Source: Drosophila persimilis (lineage: Eukaryota > Arthropoda > Insecta > Diptera > Drosophilidae). Taken from it: a DNA stretch of 64,000 nucleotides. The number at the start of each line of letters is the position of its first letter. The first letter of the stretch is position 1. A program made the translations under genes and the position numbers. Below the pieces are notes generated by a model. That model saw only the letters and a list, made by a program, of their open reading frames with translations. It did no database searches and was not told the origin of the DNA. Of this stretch, positions 14,201 to 28,100 are shown in pieces. Where the stretch lies: contig NW_020825346.1 of the NCBI RefSeq assembly GCF_003286085.1, positions 434,001 to 498,000 on the forward strand. The letters run 5' to 3'.

Positions 14201-17200
14201 CGCAATGGACGTTGGACAGACGGAAGTACGGACGGATGGCGTTGACTTATTAATGGACACACGTTTGGGCGTGAAAATATGTCAAAAATTTCCCAACAGA
14301 ATCTATTTAGCACAAGGCGCACACACACACACACACACTCTTCTCCCTGCCGTGCGGTTCGGTGCGGTGCGGAACTGTACTCCGCTCCACTCGTGTGTTG
14401 AGGGAAAGACAAGGAAAACCAATTATTGCGAATGAACTCGAGTGTGGTTCCGCACAGAAAAATGTCAACATCTGATAAAGCCGCAACAAAGCGGGGCCTC
14501 TGGCAGTTGCAGTGGCAGGCGGAGAGGCCCTGCAAGCCAAAGTGCAACAGCCGCAAGTCGCGCCAAAGGGCGAGCCCAGAGGCAGCCCAGACACGCACAA
14601 ACAGCGACGACTGTCAGCGATGGCATGGGAGCATGGAAGGATGGGAGGATGGGAGGATCGTGATCGTCATCGCGTGGCCCTCCCAGTTGACATTCATTCC
14701 GCATAAAAACCAAATGAGTAATTGCCATCAGGGCTACAAAGCAAACAATCGAATCGATTATCGAACTTTTTGTGACAGAAAAGCTTGAACAAATTTGTAT
14801 ACCTACATTTTCGATATCAAAGACGAGACTCCTTTTAATCTCTTGCTATCGCCTTGGGCAATCAGTCGAATCTCCTGGAATCAGTCGTAATTTGCATCGA
14901 TTTGTATTCCGATTAGCGAAATAAATATCGGATTTCCAATCGGTTCATAATTCGACATGATTTTATCGATAAGATGCAAGTGTTTCTCCCTATTTTGAGC
15001 TTGGATGAAGTAAGTGATATCTCAAAATATACAGCTACTGCAGCCCTGACAGCACAACGCGGCGTTCATTACTCCCTCTCTCGCACATCGTAAGAAATGT
15101 CGCTGTCCTGTGCCTCCCCTTTCTCCGCAATGTTAAGCACCCTTTTTGCGAAAATATTTCAATTCGCAAATTATAGTCGGCTGAATGGGGAAACGGGGGA
15201 AGGAGAGGGGACGACAGAAGAGGGAAACTTTGCTAAATTCCAAAATTGATTTACGACCATTTCGTGTTACAGAGAGCTACCCTTTTGGAGAGAGTATTAT
15301 CACTTTGCCCCATGAGGCTTGCAATGCAGTGAGATATGGGATATATTTTTGAAAACATCATATACAGAAACCATCCTGTGGTGAGATATGTACATACATC
15401 CTTTTCGTTTTCTTCTCTAAACTTCAATCAAGAATCTTCTATTAGTAGCACATTCGACCTCATTCTTATATCCCATGTTCAACATGAGACTGGCAATTTC
15501 TTGTTCCAACTATCCCTTCGCTTATGGGAAATTTCTGCAGAGAATCAAGGCAGCATTCGAATCATTCGATGAGTGTGCCTTAGTGGAACAGTGGTACATA
15601 TGATGAGGCATGATCGATCGGCAAGAGTATCTAAAGCATCGGTCCCTTAAATATGTTCTTCTTTTTTTTGGGCCTGGAGGGGGTCATAATTTTGTGCAGA
15701 ACATTTTTCCCGCCACCTCTGGCTACTCGGTGGAAAAGATATTTGACAATTTCACAGCCATATGCGATACGCCCCATTCCTTTTCTCTTTCGTTCTCTCT
15801 TCTCTTTCCACTTTCGACTGCGATCAGTAAGGGGGCAGAGATTTATGCCCCAAAATGTTAATTACCCATAACCAATCCAGGGCCGCAGCAGCGGGGCACG
15901 AACGGGAAGCAGCAGTGTAGTCGTGCCTCTGATAAAAAGGTTCTCTTTGGATCGGTTCGGTTCGGTTCGGCGCAGAGATCTCGGCTCGGAGATATTGTAT
16001 TTATTTTGTGGATATCTTTATTGAATTTCACCGTTGACTAAATGAAAGGCGTTCTCGCGCTCTCAGCTGCTGATAACTGTTTTTGGTGGAAGGGGAGAGG
16101 GGAGGGGTGTACATAGCTGTTTGTCAAGAGCCTGAGATCTCATTAAATTTTGTCGGTGAGGGATGGGGATGCATACAAATTTGTACAACTCATGACACTT
16201 GAAGTCTCATTTAGAGTGGGAATGGAGGACATATTGAGAGTGCAATCAAGTGTGTGGCTGTGGGCCGGGGCGCATAATGAGATTGTGATAGATCTCAGAG
16301 ATGGCTGATGGCCCATGGATGGTATTTATGTAAGTTCCAAAGCTCTAAGCAACCCTTGACTGGAATAAATTTCCAATTAAATGAACAGCAATCATTATCA
16401 GAGAGAGAGAGAGAGCCCCAGGCAAAGTACCCATCACACGCTCCAGAGACCCAAGGGTATATCGGATTAAACAAACGGAAACAGTCGGTTTTTTTGATAA
16501 GAATTAATGGGCGGAGTTTTATTTATCTACCGATGCAGCCAAATTCATCATTACACTGGGAATGAAGAAAACATATTCCCAGGCGGTGCAGAGTCTTTCT
16601 CACTCTGACTGTCTTTCAGAGAGACTCAGCGTAGAAAAGAGTGCGTGTTTTTTTGTACCGTAAAGCCCTCTTTGATCCGTAATGGGTATCTCATTGTCGA
16701 GGCCCACGACTATACCATTTGCACAGTTACAGTTGTTGCTCTATACATAAGGAGGAACATACTCGAATGTATACGTACATACATATGTACAAATGTATAT
16801 ACCCACATGCAAATGCAAGGATATTCCACGCTGCAACTGTAACCAAAACTTCTCTGCATTCATAATTAACACGTGCACTGCAGAAAGACAAAGAGGGGGA
16901 GAGAGAATCGCGACAGTGCTGTTGCTGCTGCTGCTGCTGCTGCCGCTGCCGCTGCCATGTCGAGTGTTGTTGTTTTTGTTGGTTATGAGAAAGGGGTGCA
17001 GACAGACAACAAATAATTATTGCGACTTATGCAGGCCAGAGAGTGGGAGAGAGCCGAAGAGGCGGGTGGGCAGGGGTAGGAGTGTGCAGCGCGGATGGCT
17101 GGCGTGCGCATGAAGAGAGTCAAGAGGCGGGGAAGCTGTCTTTTCTACAAATTAATCCAAACGGTAGACGACGACAAAAGCGTCGCCGCGACAGCAGCAA

Positions 17201-20200
17201 CAAGGAATATTATGAGCCTTTTGATACCCTTGCAAATCGATGGTTCCCATGGGGAGCCACTACTATGGTATGGTATATTGATAATAAACTGAAATGGGAT
17301 ATGCTTAAATGTGATCGGAAAAGCTTCCTTCTAAACACTTATGTATGTACAGACATACATATGTATGATTTTATGCATGTGTGTTACAGACATCTAACCG
17401 AAAGCGGAATACCCTCTTCTAGGGTATCAACACAGCAACAAATTACATTAAACGTGTGCTCAGGGCTCCATGAATATACTTTTTTTTGTTGCTATTTTTA
17501 GACAGCGCTGCCGCCGCAGCAGCAGAACCGTTAAAATTGTGACATTTTCTCCACCATCTTCTCCTACTTCTGCTCTTTCTTCTATGCATATGCGTATGTG
17601 TGTGTGTATTTCTGGCTGCAGGAGGATGGGTGGATTGTGGATTGTGGAAATTGTGGCTGGCAATATTACAAAGGACGGCGTCTGTTCTACGACTGCACCG
17701 GCAACGGCGACGGCGACTGCGACTGCAATATGAATGTATTTTCAATTCTAAATAGATTGCACACTCTTTCTCCATCTCTCCATTCCATTCCTTCCCTCCC
17801 CTCCCCTCCCCCACTCCCTTTTCATAGAGTGCGTGTGTTTGTGTGCATGTTTGTTCGTGTTTATGTTTGCTGCTGAGTGACGTCGCCGTCGGTTGTGTTG
17901 TTTTTGTTGTTCTTGTTGTTGTGGCAGATTTCGCGCAGCATCGAAAAGTAAAGAGTAAACAGTACCACAAGCTCTGGCAACACCCGACAGCGGCAAAGTA
18001 AAATGACAGCGGCAGGGGGGACAGCCGGCAATCCAAGTGGCACCAAAATGTTTGCAACACGCCATTCAAGCAGCGAAAACAACTATGTAGAAAAACAAAA
18101 AGTACAACCAACCATGGGACCAAGTGGCCATAAAACCAAAATTGGTTCTGGAAACACACACACACACACACACACGAAAAAAACAAAAACTAAAGGAACT
18201 TCAAAAGGGTCCTGGCCTACGACTGGAAGAAAGATCAAAAAAATATTTGACAAAATTACTTGAAAATAATAAAGTTTCTCTTGAAGAAAGAAATTCTCCT
18301 TAAAAGTTTATTTTACTGAAGATCACACAAAATTTACATATGCAGAGTGAATAGAAACATCTTGGTTAATATTTGTAGAATATTTTCAAATTTCAGTGGC
18401 ACAGTGGAACTCTGGAACCCTCTTCCAAGTCTTAGATGTGTGAAGAGGGGGATAATCATTATATATATTGATGTCCCTCATTTCGATTCCAACACTTCCA
18501 ACCCCCTACTCTCTCTAAAATCAGACCCAGAGAAAGTTCAACGGAAGTGCAGTGAACTTTTTGTCCCTGATTTTATAGCGGAACTTTATTTGCGTTATCA
18601 GCCGGCAACAGCTGCCACTACTCCCAATCCCCACTAAACCCAACCCCCGTGCTTCGCCCAACCGATTGTTGTGATCTATTGTGTGTCCCTATGTGGCCCA
18701 CTGTGCGCACAAATGGCATTTGCCTGCTGCTTGCTCTTCTCTGCCCGGCACTGCGCTTTGTTTGTGCTTTCTTCTTCTTCCCTATGCTTTTCCCGTTTCT
18801 GGGAGCTGCGCGTTGCGTTGCACTGCGCTGCGCTGCTCTGCCTGCCGTCTGTCTGCCCTCTGCCGCTACTGCGCTTTGTGTTTACGTATTCCCTTTCGCC
18901 CTCTGTTGATTCCCTCTGCTCTGCTCTGCTGCCGCTCGGCCGCCGTTGTACTGTGTGCAGAACCGTTGCATTTGTCGCACATTTGCGTTTCCGTTTGATT
19001 TGGCAGCTTTATGACAGAGGGGAGAGCAAAAGGATTTTCACGCCCCAAAAACAAAAGAAATGCTGGAGAGTGGTACTACATCTCCAGTCCAAGCCCCAGC
19101 CCCAGCCACAGCCACAGCTACAGCCCATTCCTCATAAACAGCACCAACTGTTGGACGTCGAACTGGAGGCAGAGGAATCACGCCTGGCCCCCCACCACCC
19201 ACCACTTTTGGTTTTAATTGCGTCAAATTTTCGAGTTCTCTCGTTATTCTCTCTTTGCTTAGAGTCTTCTTCCCTCTTGGCCCCATCTCTCTCTTTCACA
19301 ATGCATTGCTTTGTTTACACTCGACGGCCGAAATGTGGCGAAAAATAAACACGCACACAGACACATGCTCGGTCTCACACACAAAAATGTTCGATTGCCC
19401 AAAAATGAGTGGAATGGATTAGACGTGCTGTTGGAGGAGGGGTGCGAGGGTGTCGCGACAATGGCATCTCAGCAATTTCTTTCTATCTAGGAAAACAAAT
19501 TTGAATGTGTATTGCTCTTTCTCTCTCCCTCTCTTCCCCCGTCGGGACCCATCGTAATCGTAATTCCCTTCACACTTACCCACACATGTGTACCCAATTC
19601 CTGGATGTGGAAGTGCATACTATGGAAATCCCTGGATGAGCGGTTTTTATTGTTGCCGCTTGCTGAGAGAGTAGGGGATAAAAGCAGCCACAAGCACTCC
19701 AATTCTCCAGAGAGCGAAATAAAGCCATCAACAGTGATGGAAAGTGTCACCAAATGATTTCCAGACTCTTGGAACGCGTCTACAGGGAACTGGAAGAAGC
19801 AGCAACCGGAAGGTGGAAGCAAAAGAAATGAGACAAGCAGGAGAGGGGAGAAAGAACCAACAGAAAAAGAAGGAGGACGGATGGAAAACGAGAAAGAAGA
19901 GAGGAAGGCTGCAAAAGCTGCAGAAGAAGGGCAAGGCCACCGAAAATGGAAAGAAACAGAAAATGCAGAAGGATAGGCACAGAACGAAGGAGCAGAAGAA
20001 GAGCAATCAAAACTCCACTCAAATAAGCTGTAAATTGTAAGGAGACGAACAATATGGGCGAGGGGGTATACACTCAAGGGCAGACAGATAGATCTTACTC
20101 CGAAACTATTTCCGTTTTTTTTTTTTAGTGCCGTTCCCATCAACTCGTAAAAATTCATACGAAAAACAAAAACGGAACAGGAACCAAACCAACAAAAAAA

Positions 20201-22721
20201 TTTACGATAAACGGGCCAACGAATTTCCCATTTTCCAGTTCGATGTTTTATTTTTTTGATTATTTTCTAATTCTGTCGCTGTCATTGACTAAATGACCAT
20301 CAAAATTCCATAGATTTTATCGCATCATTTTATGAGAATGGGATCTATCGTGCAGGGTGTTCCAGCTATTCGTACCACCAACCAAGTCAATCAGTGGCCG
20401 CTTGCAACCGAAAGACCCTGGAAGGATCAGCTTATTTTGAGCCCGATATTAGGAGTTTATTCTATAGAATAACTACATACCATCGTATATGGATTGCTCT
20501 CAGATATTCTTTCCTCTTATCATGTCCCCTATCAATCGCTCAACCACACCACCCCCCTTCATACCCTTTTTATCGGTGTTGTCTTTACTCATTTTTTATG
20601 ATGTACGAGGAGCATGTATCTCAAATGTTTTGTCGTTGATTTTATGAGCATTTAATGTGAGCCAGCAACAAGAAGAAGTCATAAAAAAGAGAGTGGAGTG
20701 TGTGTGGAGTGCGGAGTGCGCAGTGGACTGTGGGGGGTAGGGGTACAGGGGGGGCGTATGTGGTGGGGGGTGGCTGTTGCGGTGGTTGGATTGCACAGTG
20801 TCATCTGTTGGCCCTCACTGGTATGTTTGATTTTGGGCTCCAGCTGCGGCTTCTCTTTGGCTGCATTTTCGACATTGCACACACCTTTCTCTGAGGCTCA
20901 GGCTCTGGCCCATGGTATGTGTTTGCTCTTTGATTCCGGAATGGAATCAATCGCTTCGAGTGATTGTTCTATCTCTATTTAATGCTGGAGTTCTTGTTTG
21001 TGTAAACAAGTGACATCTGGTCGGTGACGTGCCCCTGTCCCTGTCCCTACCCCCAACCCTGGCGCTGGCGCTGGCACTGGAGTTTGACGGATGATGAGTG
21101 CGTCACCGCCTATGTTTTGGGCATGGATTTGTATACATATACAGATAAAGTATCTGATAGAAACATATTCAATTTAAAGTTAAAAACCTTTCCTTACCAG
21201 CCAGGGTTTTCCGGCAAAATTCAGCAGCAGTAATGCACGAATGTATCTTTATCTTTGTATCCTGCATCTCGAGCTCTGTGTCCATCTATGTAACTATTTG
21301 CATCTTATCCCATTTTTATCTTTAACTTTCTATTGGCTGTATCTATGTTTTACTCTGGTCCTGCATCTATGTATGTATGTATCTTTTGCTTTCCTTTGGC
21401 TTTATATCTTTGTATCTCTAGCTTTTCTTTGGCTTTGTGTCTATGCATCTTTTTTGTCTGTTTTCGTGCCACACAATCAATCGCCAGTGTCTGGCGCCTT
21501 ATCAACAATCTGCAGCAGCAGCAGCAGCATTCCGCACAGGAAAATGAAGCCCAAAGCGCTGTATGGTGGGGGCAGGAGGAGGCCTGAGGCAGGAGTCGGG
21601 GCAACAACAATGCGGCGCGCATCAGAAATATTTAATTAAATGCTTAATTGCGCCTGCCATGCCATAAATTCATCAAATGCAATTTAAGACCGCGCACACG
21701 ACGCAGCTACACAGATACCCCCCCTGAAAGATACACAGATACACTCTCGCTACGATACACAGATACATTTGTGGCTTCTCTCTCTTCTACAATTGCAACT
21801 TGAAAAGTTGAGATGCTTAAGCTGTTTTCTGGTGGGCCATAACTCTCCTCTTCCCTCCCCACCCCTCCTCACCGATCCCTTTGGCTGGCGGCTTTTTGTT
21901 GGATCTTTAATCCCTGGGAGACACAGAGATACATAGGTCAGAGATAATCAACCATTCTTCTTTGTATCCTTTATATCTAAATATTAAAAAAAAAATAAAA
22001 AAGAGCAAAGAGATATCACCTGAAAATATAGGAATATTTACTATCTATTTGGATTCAAATCCCTACCGGTAGACACACGACCGATCGGCAACGGTTTCAT
22101 TCACATTTCGTTTTACTCCACAACTTGGTGTTCTATCGGGTAAAGATCCCATAACAAATAAATCTTTTTGTGGGGGTCTCCGGATCAGATAGATCACCGT
22201 TTCACAAACCAGTTGGAAAATGAGAATGAAAATGGAAACGGAAAGCGAGCAATTACTTTTAATTGAAACTGTCAAACAAGAAGCTTCTACACAGATACAA
22301 ATACACAGATATCTACATACAAAAAAAAGAAGAAAAGCTAAAGACGAGCACTTTTGAGGGCCGCCGCGACCGTCCGTGCCCACCTTGAGCGGAAATGCGA
22401 TAACCCTGAATGGGTGAGGAAGGGGAGTGCGGGGCCCTGAAGGAAATCGGAAAATGGGAACGCACATGCTTAGAGGGAAAAATGTGTTTGTTCCATTCGA
22501 CGGGAAATAGGGGGCGAAATATAGAATAGAAATAGGAAATACTTACCGGATAGCATGGGCGCCAATGCAATTCCGTTGCTTTCGGCTTGTGGATGCTGCT
22601 GCTGCTGTTGTGGATTGTGCTGTGGATGATGATGGTGATGGAGCTCCTGCTCTTGCTTGAGGGCCGAGGATTTGCCGGGCACACAACCCACGATGGGCTT
22701 CTTCGATTTCCACAATTTCAT
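1785..22721 (-). CDS. Grip: Glutamate receptor interacting protein Grip, seven-PDZ scaffold
   Basis: Ten coding exons with matching phases: 22721-22547, 8421-8302, 6284-6069, 5999-5809, 5749-5391, 5265-5102, 4053-2766, 2703-2501, 2431-1947, 1886-1785; 3303 nt, 1100 aa, TAG stop. Seven PDZ domains lie at about residues 75-169, 178-266, 280-400, 484-591, 601-700, 862-960 and 1010-1098. The last ends in [19 protein letters not shown], diagnostic of GRIP PDZ7. The start is the ATG opening [13 protein letters not shown]; this exon carries His and Gln runs, and another Gln run lies between PDZ5 and PDZ6. There is no signal peptide or membrane segment, so the protein is cytoplasmic. GRIP proteins bind receptor C-termini through PDZ domains; Drosophila Grip is known for muscle guidance and for neuromuscular/synaptic roles. 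PDZ1-3 are split across several exons, whereas PDZ4 and PDZ5 share the 1288-nt exon. Other leader exons could exist in or upstream of the 14-kb intron. Confidence 0.95.
7861..7896. repeat. (TC)n microsatellite in Grip intron
   Basis: Uninterrupted CT dinucleotides around 7871-7894 in the intron between Grip coding exons 2 and 3. A GA run follows at about 8476-8492, inside intron 1 close to exon 2. These are simple repeats and possible GAF (GAGA factor) sites. Confidence 0.75.
10505..10800. repeat. AT-rich tandem repeat, period about 115-120 bp, ~2.5 copies
   Basis: The blocks TTTTTTCTGTAT and ACATCGGAAAATCAAT followed by CATCTGACAAATATTT recur in order. The first recurs at about 10541, 10661 and 10777; the second at about 10595 and 10710. 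Copies differ by point changes and T-run length. It lies inside Grip intron 1. Confidence 0.8.
11160..11222. repeat. (CA)n microsatellite, about 30 units
   Basis: Nearly perfect CA dinucleotide tract in Grip intron 1, with an interrupted CACACACG tract about 180 bp upstream and ATATACATA sequence downstream. The length is typical of a polymorphic locus. Confidence 0.95.
11938..12262. repeat. Degenerate tandem repeat built on AACTAGTTCCGGTTTCAGGGG
   Basis: At least four related copies of an 'actagttccggttcaggggaaacaag'-like core occur at about 11943, 12058, 12112 and 12233, with a weaker one near 12193. Spacing is 40-115 bp. The ACTAGT palindrome is the best-kept part. No coding signal. The period is irregular, so it may be an eroded minisatellite. 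Confidence 0.65.
17216..17434. repeat. Candidate dispersed repeat / MITE copy with TACCCT...AGGGTA ends
   Basis: Begins TTTTGATACCCTTGCAAATCGATGG and ends near ATACCCTCTTCTAGGGTATCAAC, so GATACCCT and AGGGTATC form short inverted ends about 210 bp apart. The interior is AT-rich with no ORF. Related ends appear at 47.65, 50.75, 57.0 and 59.14 kb. The family name is not known to me. Confidence 0.45.
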
Positions 22722-23119
22722 TATTTTCTGATCAGCTCTGATCGGGATCAGTATTTAGGGTATTTAAATCTCTCTGCGGGATTTTATTTATAAGGTGTTG
22801 CCTAGGATGTCTGAATACCATCCAAGAACCGTCTCGCCTGGCCGAACCGAATCTGCACAAGATTCAAAAACATTTTCACACAAAATCCGTAGAAAAACAG
22901 CAAAAAAAATGAACAGCAATGAAAAATTCAGAGCACACTCGCAATAAGAGATGGTGGGTTGGCAGACGTGGGGAAAAGCGCCCGGTTCGATTTTTAATTA
23001 AATTTCAATTCAAATTTCGAAATTCCATTCGAAGCGAACGACAGAACACGACGCGTTATGCGATGCGCGCCACTCGGGCCGAAATTTTTGAATGGCCGAG
23101 GAACGAATTGAGGAGGCAG

Positions 23120-23262
23120 CAACAAAGCGAAAATGCGATCTTGCGCCAGCTCTCGCTCCCTCTCTCTATCTATTCGCAGCGCAGGCGCAGAGAGCACGCT
23201 CTCTCTCTCTAAAGGCCTGTCTAAACGAGGCAGCAGCAGCGGCCGGACAACGCACAGTGACG
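23120..23262 (-). promoter_or_regulatory. GAGA-rich putative Grip promoter / leader region
   Basis: About 400-540 bp upstream of the Grip ATG on the minus strand. The plus strand reads CTCGCTCCCTCTCTCTATC and GAGAGCACGCTCTCTCTCTC, that is, clustered GAGA elements on the Grip strand. It is more G+C-rich than its surroundings. GAGA clusters mark many Drosophila promoters; no exact TSS can be fixed. Confidence 0.4.
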
Positions 23263-23299
23263 AGTTATTCAGATAATTTTCGATTCTAATTTGGTTATA

Positions 23300-25101
23300 C
23301 AAATTTTTGTTATCGATGTATTAATTTTGCAATTATGTATTAATATTAATCCTTAAAAATAACACGCTGCAATAAAAATCTGAATCATTTTGCAGCTTAC
23401 AAAGTGATGCATACGCCGATACCACCGCCTGATATCCCGTTTACACAGGCCTTAAGAATGTTTGCTGCGCTCTCTTGTGCTCTCATATGTTTGTGCGCTG
23501 TTGTTGTTGCTGTTGGTGCTTCTGTTTTTGGTGGTGTTGCAGGAAAGGAAACGGAACGTTTGCATGAGAGCTGGCCATTCCATTGGGGAAAAGCACTCAA
23601 ATCAGAGCCCGCCACTCCAACCTCCCTTCAGGCAGTCGCTTGGTGTTATGATGGAAGTGCATGACAATCAGCTGATGATGATGATGATGGGTGATGTGTG
23701 ATGTGATGAAAATGGGCCTGGGTTTGGCCCCTACTGTTTACGATTGACCTCCATGTGTATGCTCGCTGCCCCAGTCGGAACCGATGTCGCAAAATTTGCT
23801 AATTAGTCACGAAACAGCTTAAATGGTCAGAGGGAGACAGAAACAGGCCCAAAATTGGACAGCACGCGAGCGGATTAGGAAAAGGCAGAGGAAGAAACAG
23901 AAAGGAGAACATCTGCTCTGTTCTGCTGCTGCTTCAATGAGAGTTACATACATATGTATGTATGTATGTACGTTCCTCGTGCGAATAGAAGCAACAGTTG
24001 CAGTTACAGTTATATGTAGGTTGTTTTGTTCGCGTGAGTGCAGTGACCAGCACTGTTTACACTCGCTTCCAAAATGTATGTCGCCAATCAATCAGTAAAT
24101 ATTGAGAGGGAATTCTACAGCAGATGGCATATGGCACGCACAAAAGGCTTTCTTCGGGGTTATTGACATGGAGATGGTTTTTCAATACATTTGCTTGGCC
24201 CGGCCCCCGTAAATCTCTTTCAACAGCAAGTACAAATGTTGCCACCTTTAAGGTTAAGACTGCAGATTTATGGATGATTTCCGTAAATCCCACCAGGAAT
24301 ACTACGTGCCCATATTGGGCTAAGCCTACCCTGCGCCCCACTCCCCTCCCGACGCCCATGGCCAATACGAATTTATTTTTATGCCTCCCTTATTCCCTCT
24401 TCCGTGTTAAATGGTTTTCCCATCTCCTTCTATCAATGACACAGTGGGATGGAATGGCAGGAGTGGTGCTCGCTCCCCATATAATGTCTTTAATGACCCC
24501 GACTAATGATCGAAGCTGATTGATTCAGCACACCGTCCAAGGCACTCACCAAGTTTGTCTGCGTTATTTTTGGCCCCAAGTCCTCAGCCAAAGGTGTCAC
24601 TGCAGTCAGACATTGGGCATAATATATTTGTACAGAAAGAGTGAGAAGAGAGAGGGAGAGAGGGACAGGAAGAGCGGAAGAGAGAGATTGAGTGACGGGT
24701 GCTTTGGGAATATCGGCTGAAAATCAAAATTTTAAATACTATTACTTGTAATTATTTCGCATAGTATACGTTCAGGCTGTACATGATTATTGGTCCGATA
24801 ATTCAAATGGTACAATTATTTCATTTTCCCATTAAAACACCCACTATGCACATTCTTTTACTAACGTTAGTTAACTGTTTCTCGAATGAGACTTGCGAAA
24901 TTTGCTGCCAGCAGACTAGTTGTCCCTCTCTCTCTCCTTTTAGAATCTGCGACAAGGCAGATTAACAGTTAAGGGAAAGACGGACCAGAGACCAGACGAA
25001 GACAGAAGTAAAGTAATTTGAACTTTTGTCCATTCGTGTGTGTGTTTTCGGGATCTTTGGGTGCTATAAGATCTTGACATTGATCAGATCTTATGTGAAA
25101 T
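23300..25101. other. Intergenic region between divergent Grip and LNG-repeat gene
   Basis: The two genes are transcribed divergently. No convincing coding exon. A plus-strand open frame at 24124-24519 lacks splice signals and recognisable residues. The last 100-150 bp (about 24950-25101), AGAC-rich and mostly ATG-free, may be the 5' leader of the downstream gene. Confidence 0.45.
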
Positions 25102-28100
25102 ATGTTCGCCCCTGGCGTGTGTTTAGTTTTTGTGAGTGTTTTCCTAGTTTGTCCGGTGAATGGCGCCGCACCTCCGCCGCTCTCAGTGAACGTTCATGGA
25201 GGCGGAGGTGCCGGTGCTTCCTCGTTGCTTCCCAGTGTGTGTCGCAGTACTGTGAATGGCAGCGTGGAGATCCGTCTGCCCTTTGTGGACATGGAGCTGA
25301 GCCACGAGCATCCGCTGTATCTGCTGCGCGAGCCCACCGAAGATGTGCTGCTGGTGCTGCACGGCCACGAACTCTTTCAGCTGCACGTGGCCAGCGGGGG
25401 AGACAAGCGCCTGGTGCGCCTGGGCGAGCTAGCTGGACGGGCGCGGGTGCTGCCCGGGGCCTCCCTGGGCGCTGAGGTGGTGGCCTGGCGACAGTTCCTG
25501 CTGCTGGCCATCGTTCATCCGGAGACGCTGGAGGTTTACCAGCTGCCCAAGCAGCAGCTCATGGCCGATGACACACAGCTGAGCTTCGAGCCCATTCAGG
25601 AATTCTCGCTGGCCCAAGGCTTCCAGCAGATGCACTTGCTCAGGCATCCTGATCCTGAGAAGGTGCTGCTGCTGCTGGCCTCCAACTACACGAAATCCCA
25701 AGGGAGGATCCAGTGAGTGTTCCAGAGATACCGACCTTCACAAATGCATTTTCAATCATCCTGTTCCAGAACCTTCGAGTGGCTGGACACGTACTTCAAT
25801 CCCGTAGAAGATTTTTTCCTGCCCGCCATCCGCACGCTCCAGGTGGTGGGGCTAAAGCCCCTGTACATCCTTACCGGCCGTTCCCTCCGCGGCTCCCATT
25901 CCAAGGTGAGTGTCGATCGATGCCCGGAGATGCCCAAACTACAAAGACTCCATTCCCAGTTGGTGCTCACTGTTTTCGAGCTGGAGGCCGCGACGATGCG
26001 CTTGCGCACTCGTCAGACCCTGACCACTCAGGCGCGGCATGTGCTGGCGTTCCGCTTTCGTGAACGCAACTCCTTCGTTGCCTGCTCCTCGTCCGCATCT
26101 GGCTCCAATGTGAGCACTACTGGTGGTTCTACCGACTCCTGCCTTTTCTTCCGCATGGTCGAGGGACAGTTTGTGGTGTATCGCAAACACGTCCAGCGAG
26201 ATCTGCACTTCTCCCGCCTGACGGTGGCCCAGCAGGGGCGTCTCCTGATAGGCGCACGCCCTAATGGCGAAGTGCTCGTCTTCAATAGCCAGCGGCTGGA
26301 CTGCTACAACGGATTTGTTGTGCGGGGGGACGTGGAACCCAGCGGTTTGCTCAGCCATCGCAATGGACAGAACGAGAGCTACCTGCTGCTGACCTACCGC
26401 CGATCCTCGAGTGATTTGGTGCGCCTGGTGCAGCTAGGCGGAGAGCAGCAGTATGAGGAGAAAAAGGAGAAGACCAGCAACCAAGTGGGAAGAGAAGATC
26501 TGAGCATCGTGCAGATGCATCGCCACGAGTTCGAGGATACCCTATCGAGCCTGAGGAGCCTCCTGCTGCGCCGCAAAGCTTCAATGGAAGAACTAAGTCG
26601 TTGGCAGAAGCTACTCCAACATCACTCCTCGATTCACTTGCAGAAACCCCTCCATTTGGCTGCGAAAGGACGCATCCAACGGTTGCAGCTGGTGGGCAGC
26701 CACCTGCGCACTCCCACACAGCTTAGGCAGCGTCTGGAGCAGCTGCGTGAACGATTCGTAGCCATACCCATACGCCGTGGCCGTGTCCCGAGATCCTTTG
26801 GTGCGGGAAATGACTCCAGCGATGCCATAGAGCGGCTGAAGGTGAAGCGATTGCATGTCAAGAATCTCATCTACCAGGGCCAGTTGCTGCCAGGTAAGTT
26901 GCAGGGATTCCCTTGTCTCCAGACACTTATAGACTGCCCATCTGTCCATCCCCAGGCCACACACTAGACTCCTCTCTGTTGACCCTCAGGGAACCCTTGC
27001 TGACCAAGGCGCTGCACACAGAGCACCTGCTCACGCCCCAGTACTACCAGAAGAACCATACAACTGTTGCCCCTTCGAGTGGATCCCCCAAGGCGGATTT
27101 ACGGGTGCGTCACTTGCATGTGGGTCGCATCAATGGTGTGTCCTGGTTTGAGTTATACGACTCGCTATTCCTACGCTCCCGCGATTCCCAGTTGGAGGGA
27201 CGCCTCATCTTTCAGTCGCGGTCGCGAGTCGTGAACCTCCAGACGGAACTGCTCAATGGCTTGGTGGTGCCAAAGCTGTTCAATCTGAGGCGCCACCAGG
27301 TGGTCAGCTCCAATCTCTACATGTCAGCCTTTTATGTGTCCCGCCTGGAGGCGGGACGTGTCAATGGTCTGGACTTTGCCCGTGACATAGTCTTTCGCGG
27401 CGGCAACAGCACGTGGATAAAAAGTAAGTGGTTGGACAGAGGATACCCACAGTTCCTCTGATTATCCTTCGATCTCTGTCTCTCCTGCAGCGCCAGTTCG
27501 TATCTACCAGATGAGCGTCTCGGGGGATATCCTGGTGGGCAATCACACAGCCAGCAGACAGTGGATGCAGCCACGACAGATGCAGATGGAGAACCATCGC
27601 CTGCAGCAGTACTACACGGGCAGGGTGACCATCAAGGGATCCCTGACGCTGAACAATGTGCTAAGGGATACCCAGAAGTCGCGCCTCCTGCTATCCACAG
27701 GCCAATCGCTGACTAAGAAGGACCTCCACTCCACCTACCTGCTGGCCCACACTCCGCAGAACCTAACACAACTGATATTTGGGAATGCCAAGGTCACGAC
27801 ACCCTCACTGGCCACCAACCATATACAGGGCCATCCCGTGGAGGAGCATCTGCTGACCAGAGGCAGCCAAGTGGGGACAGGCAACCGCACGTTGAAAATC
27901 ATCTTCATGAATGTCAGCGTCGAGGGTGACATCCTCTGCCGCGACTACACCTCCCGCCTGGCCCTGATCTCGCGAGAGGCAGTGCGTCATGGCCAGCTCG
28001 CGAACATTACAGGGTACAAGCATTTCACCGAACCCCTAACTGTGCAGACGCTGCTCAGCCAGCAGCTGAACGGTGTGCCCGTGGATGAACTGGTGCTCAA

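Larger units (their letters stand above)
8422..22546 (-). other. Grip first coding intron (14.1 kb)
   Basis: Bounded by donor GTAAGTAT after the exon 1 codons for APMLS and by acceptor TTGCAG before the exon opening GTCGATCGAGCC; phase 1 on both sides. I find no coding exon or nested gene in it. Open frames here, such as the Lys-rich one at 19744-20040, lack splice context and recognisable domains. It holds CA, GA and TC microsatellites, ATRTACATA-rich stretches, a 115-120-bp tandem repeat, a degenerate 'actagttcc' repeat and one dispersed-repeat copy (listed separately). Such introns often carry enhancers, but none can be identified by eye. Confidence 0.7.

Noticed and set aside
19744-20040. 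Lys/Gln-rich 98-codon plus frame in Grip intron
   Set aside because: Purine-rich low-complexity sequence without splice signals or homology; its antisense is equally open.
24124-24519. 131-codon plus frame upstream of the LNG gene
   Set aside because: No signal, domain or splice context; the opposite strand is also open.
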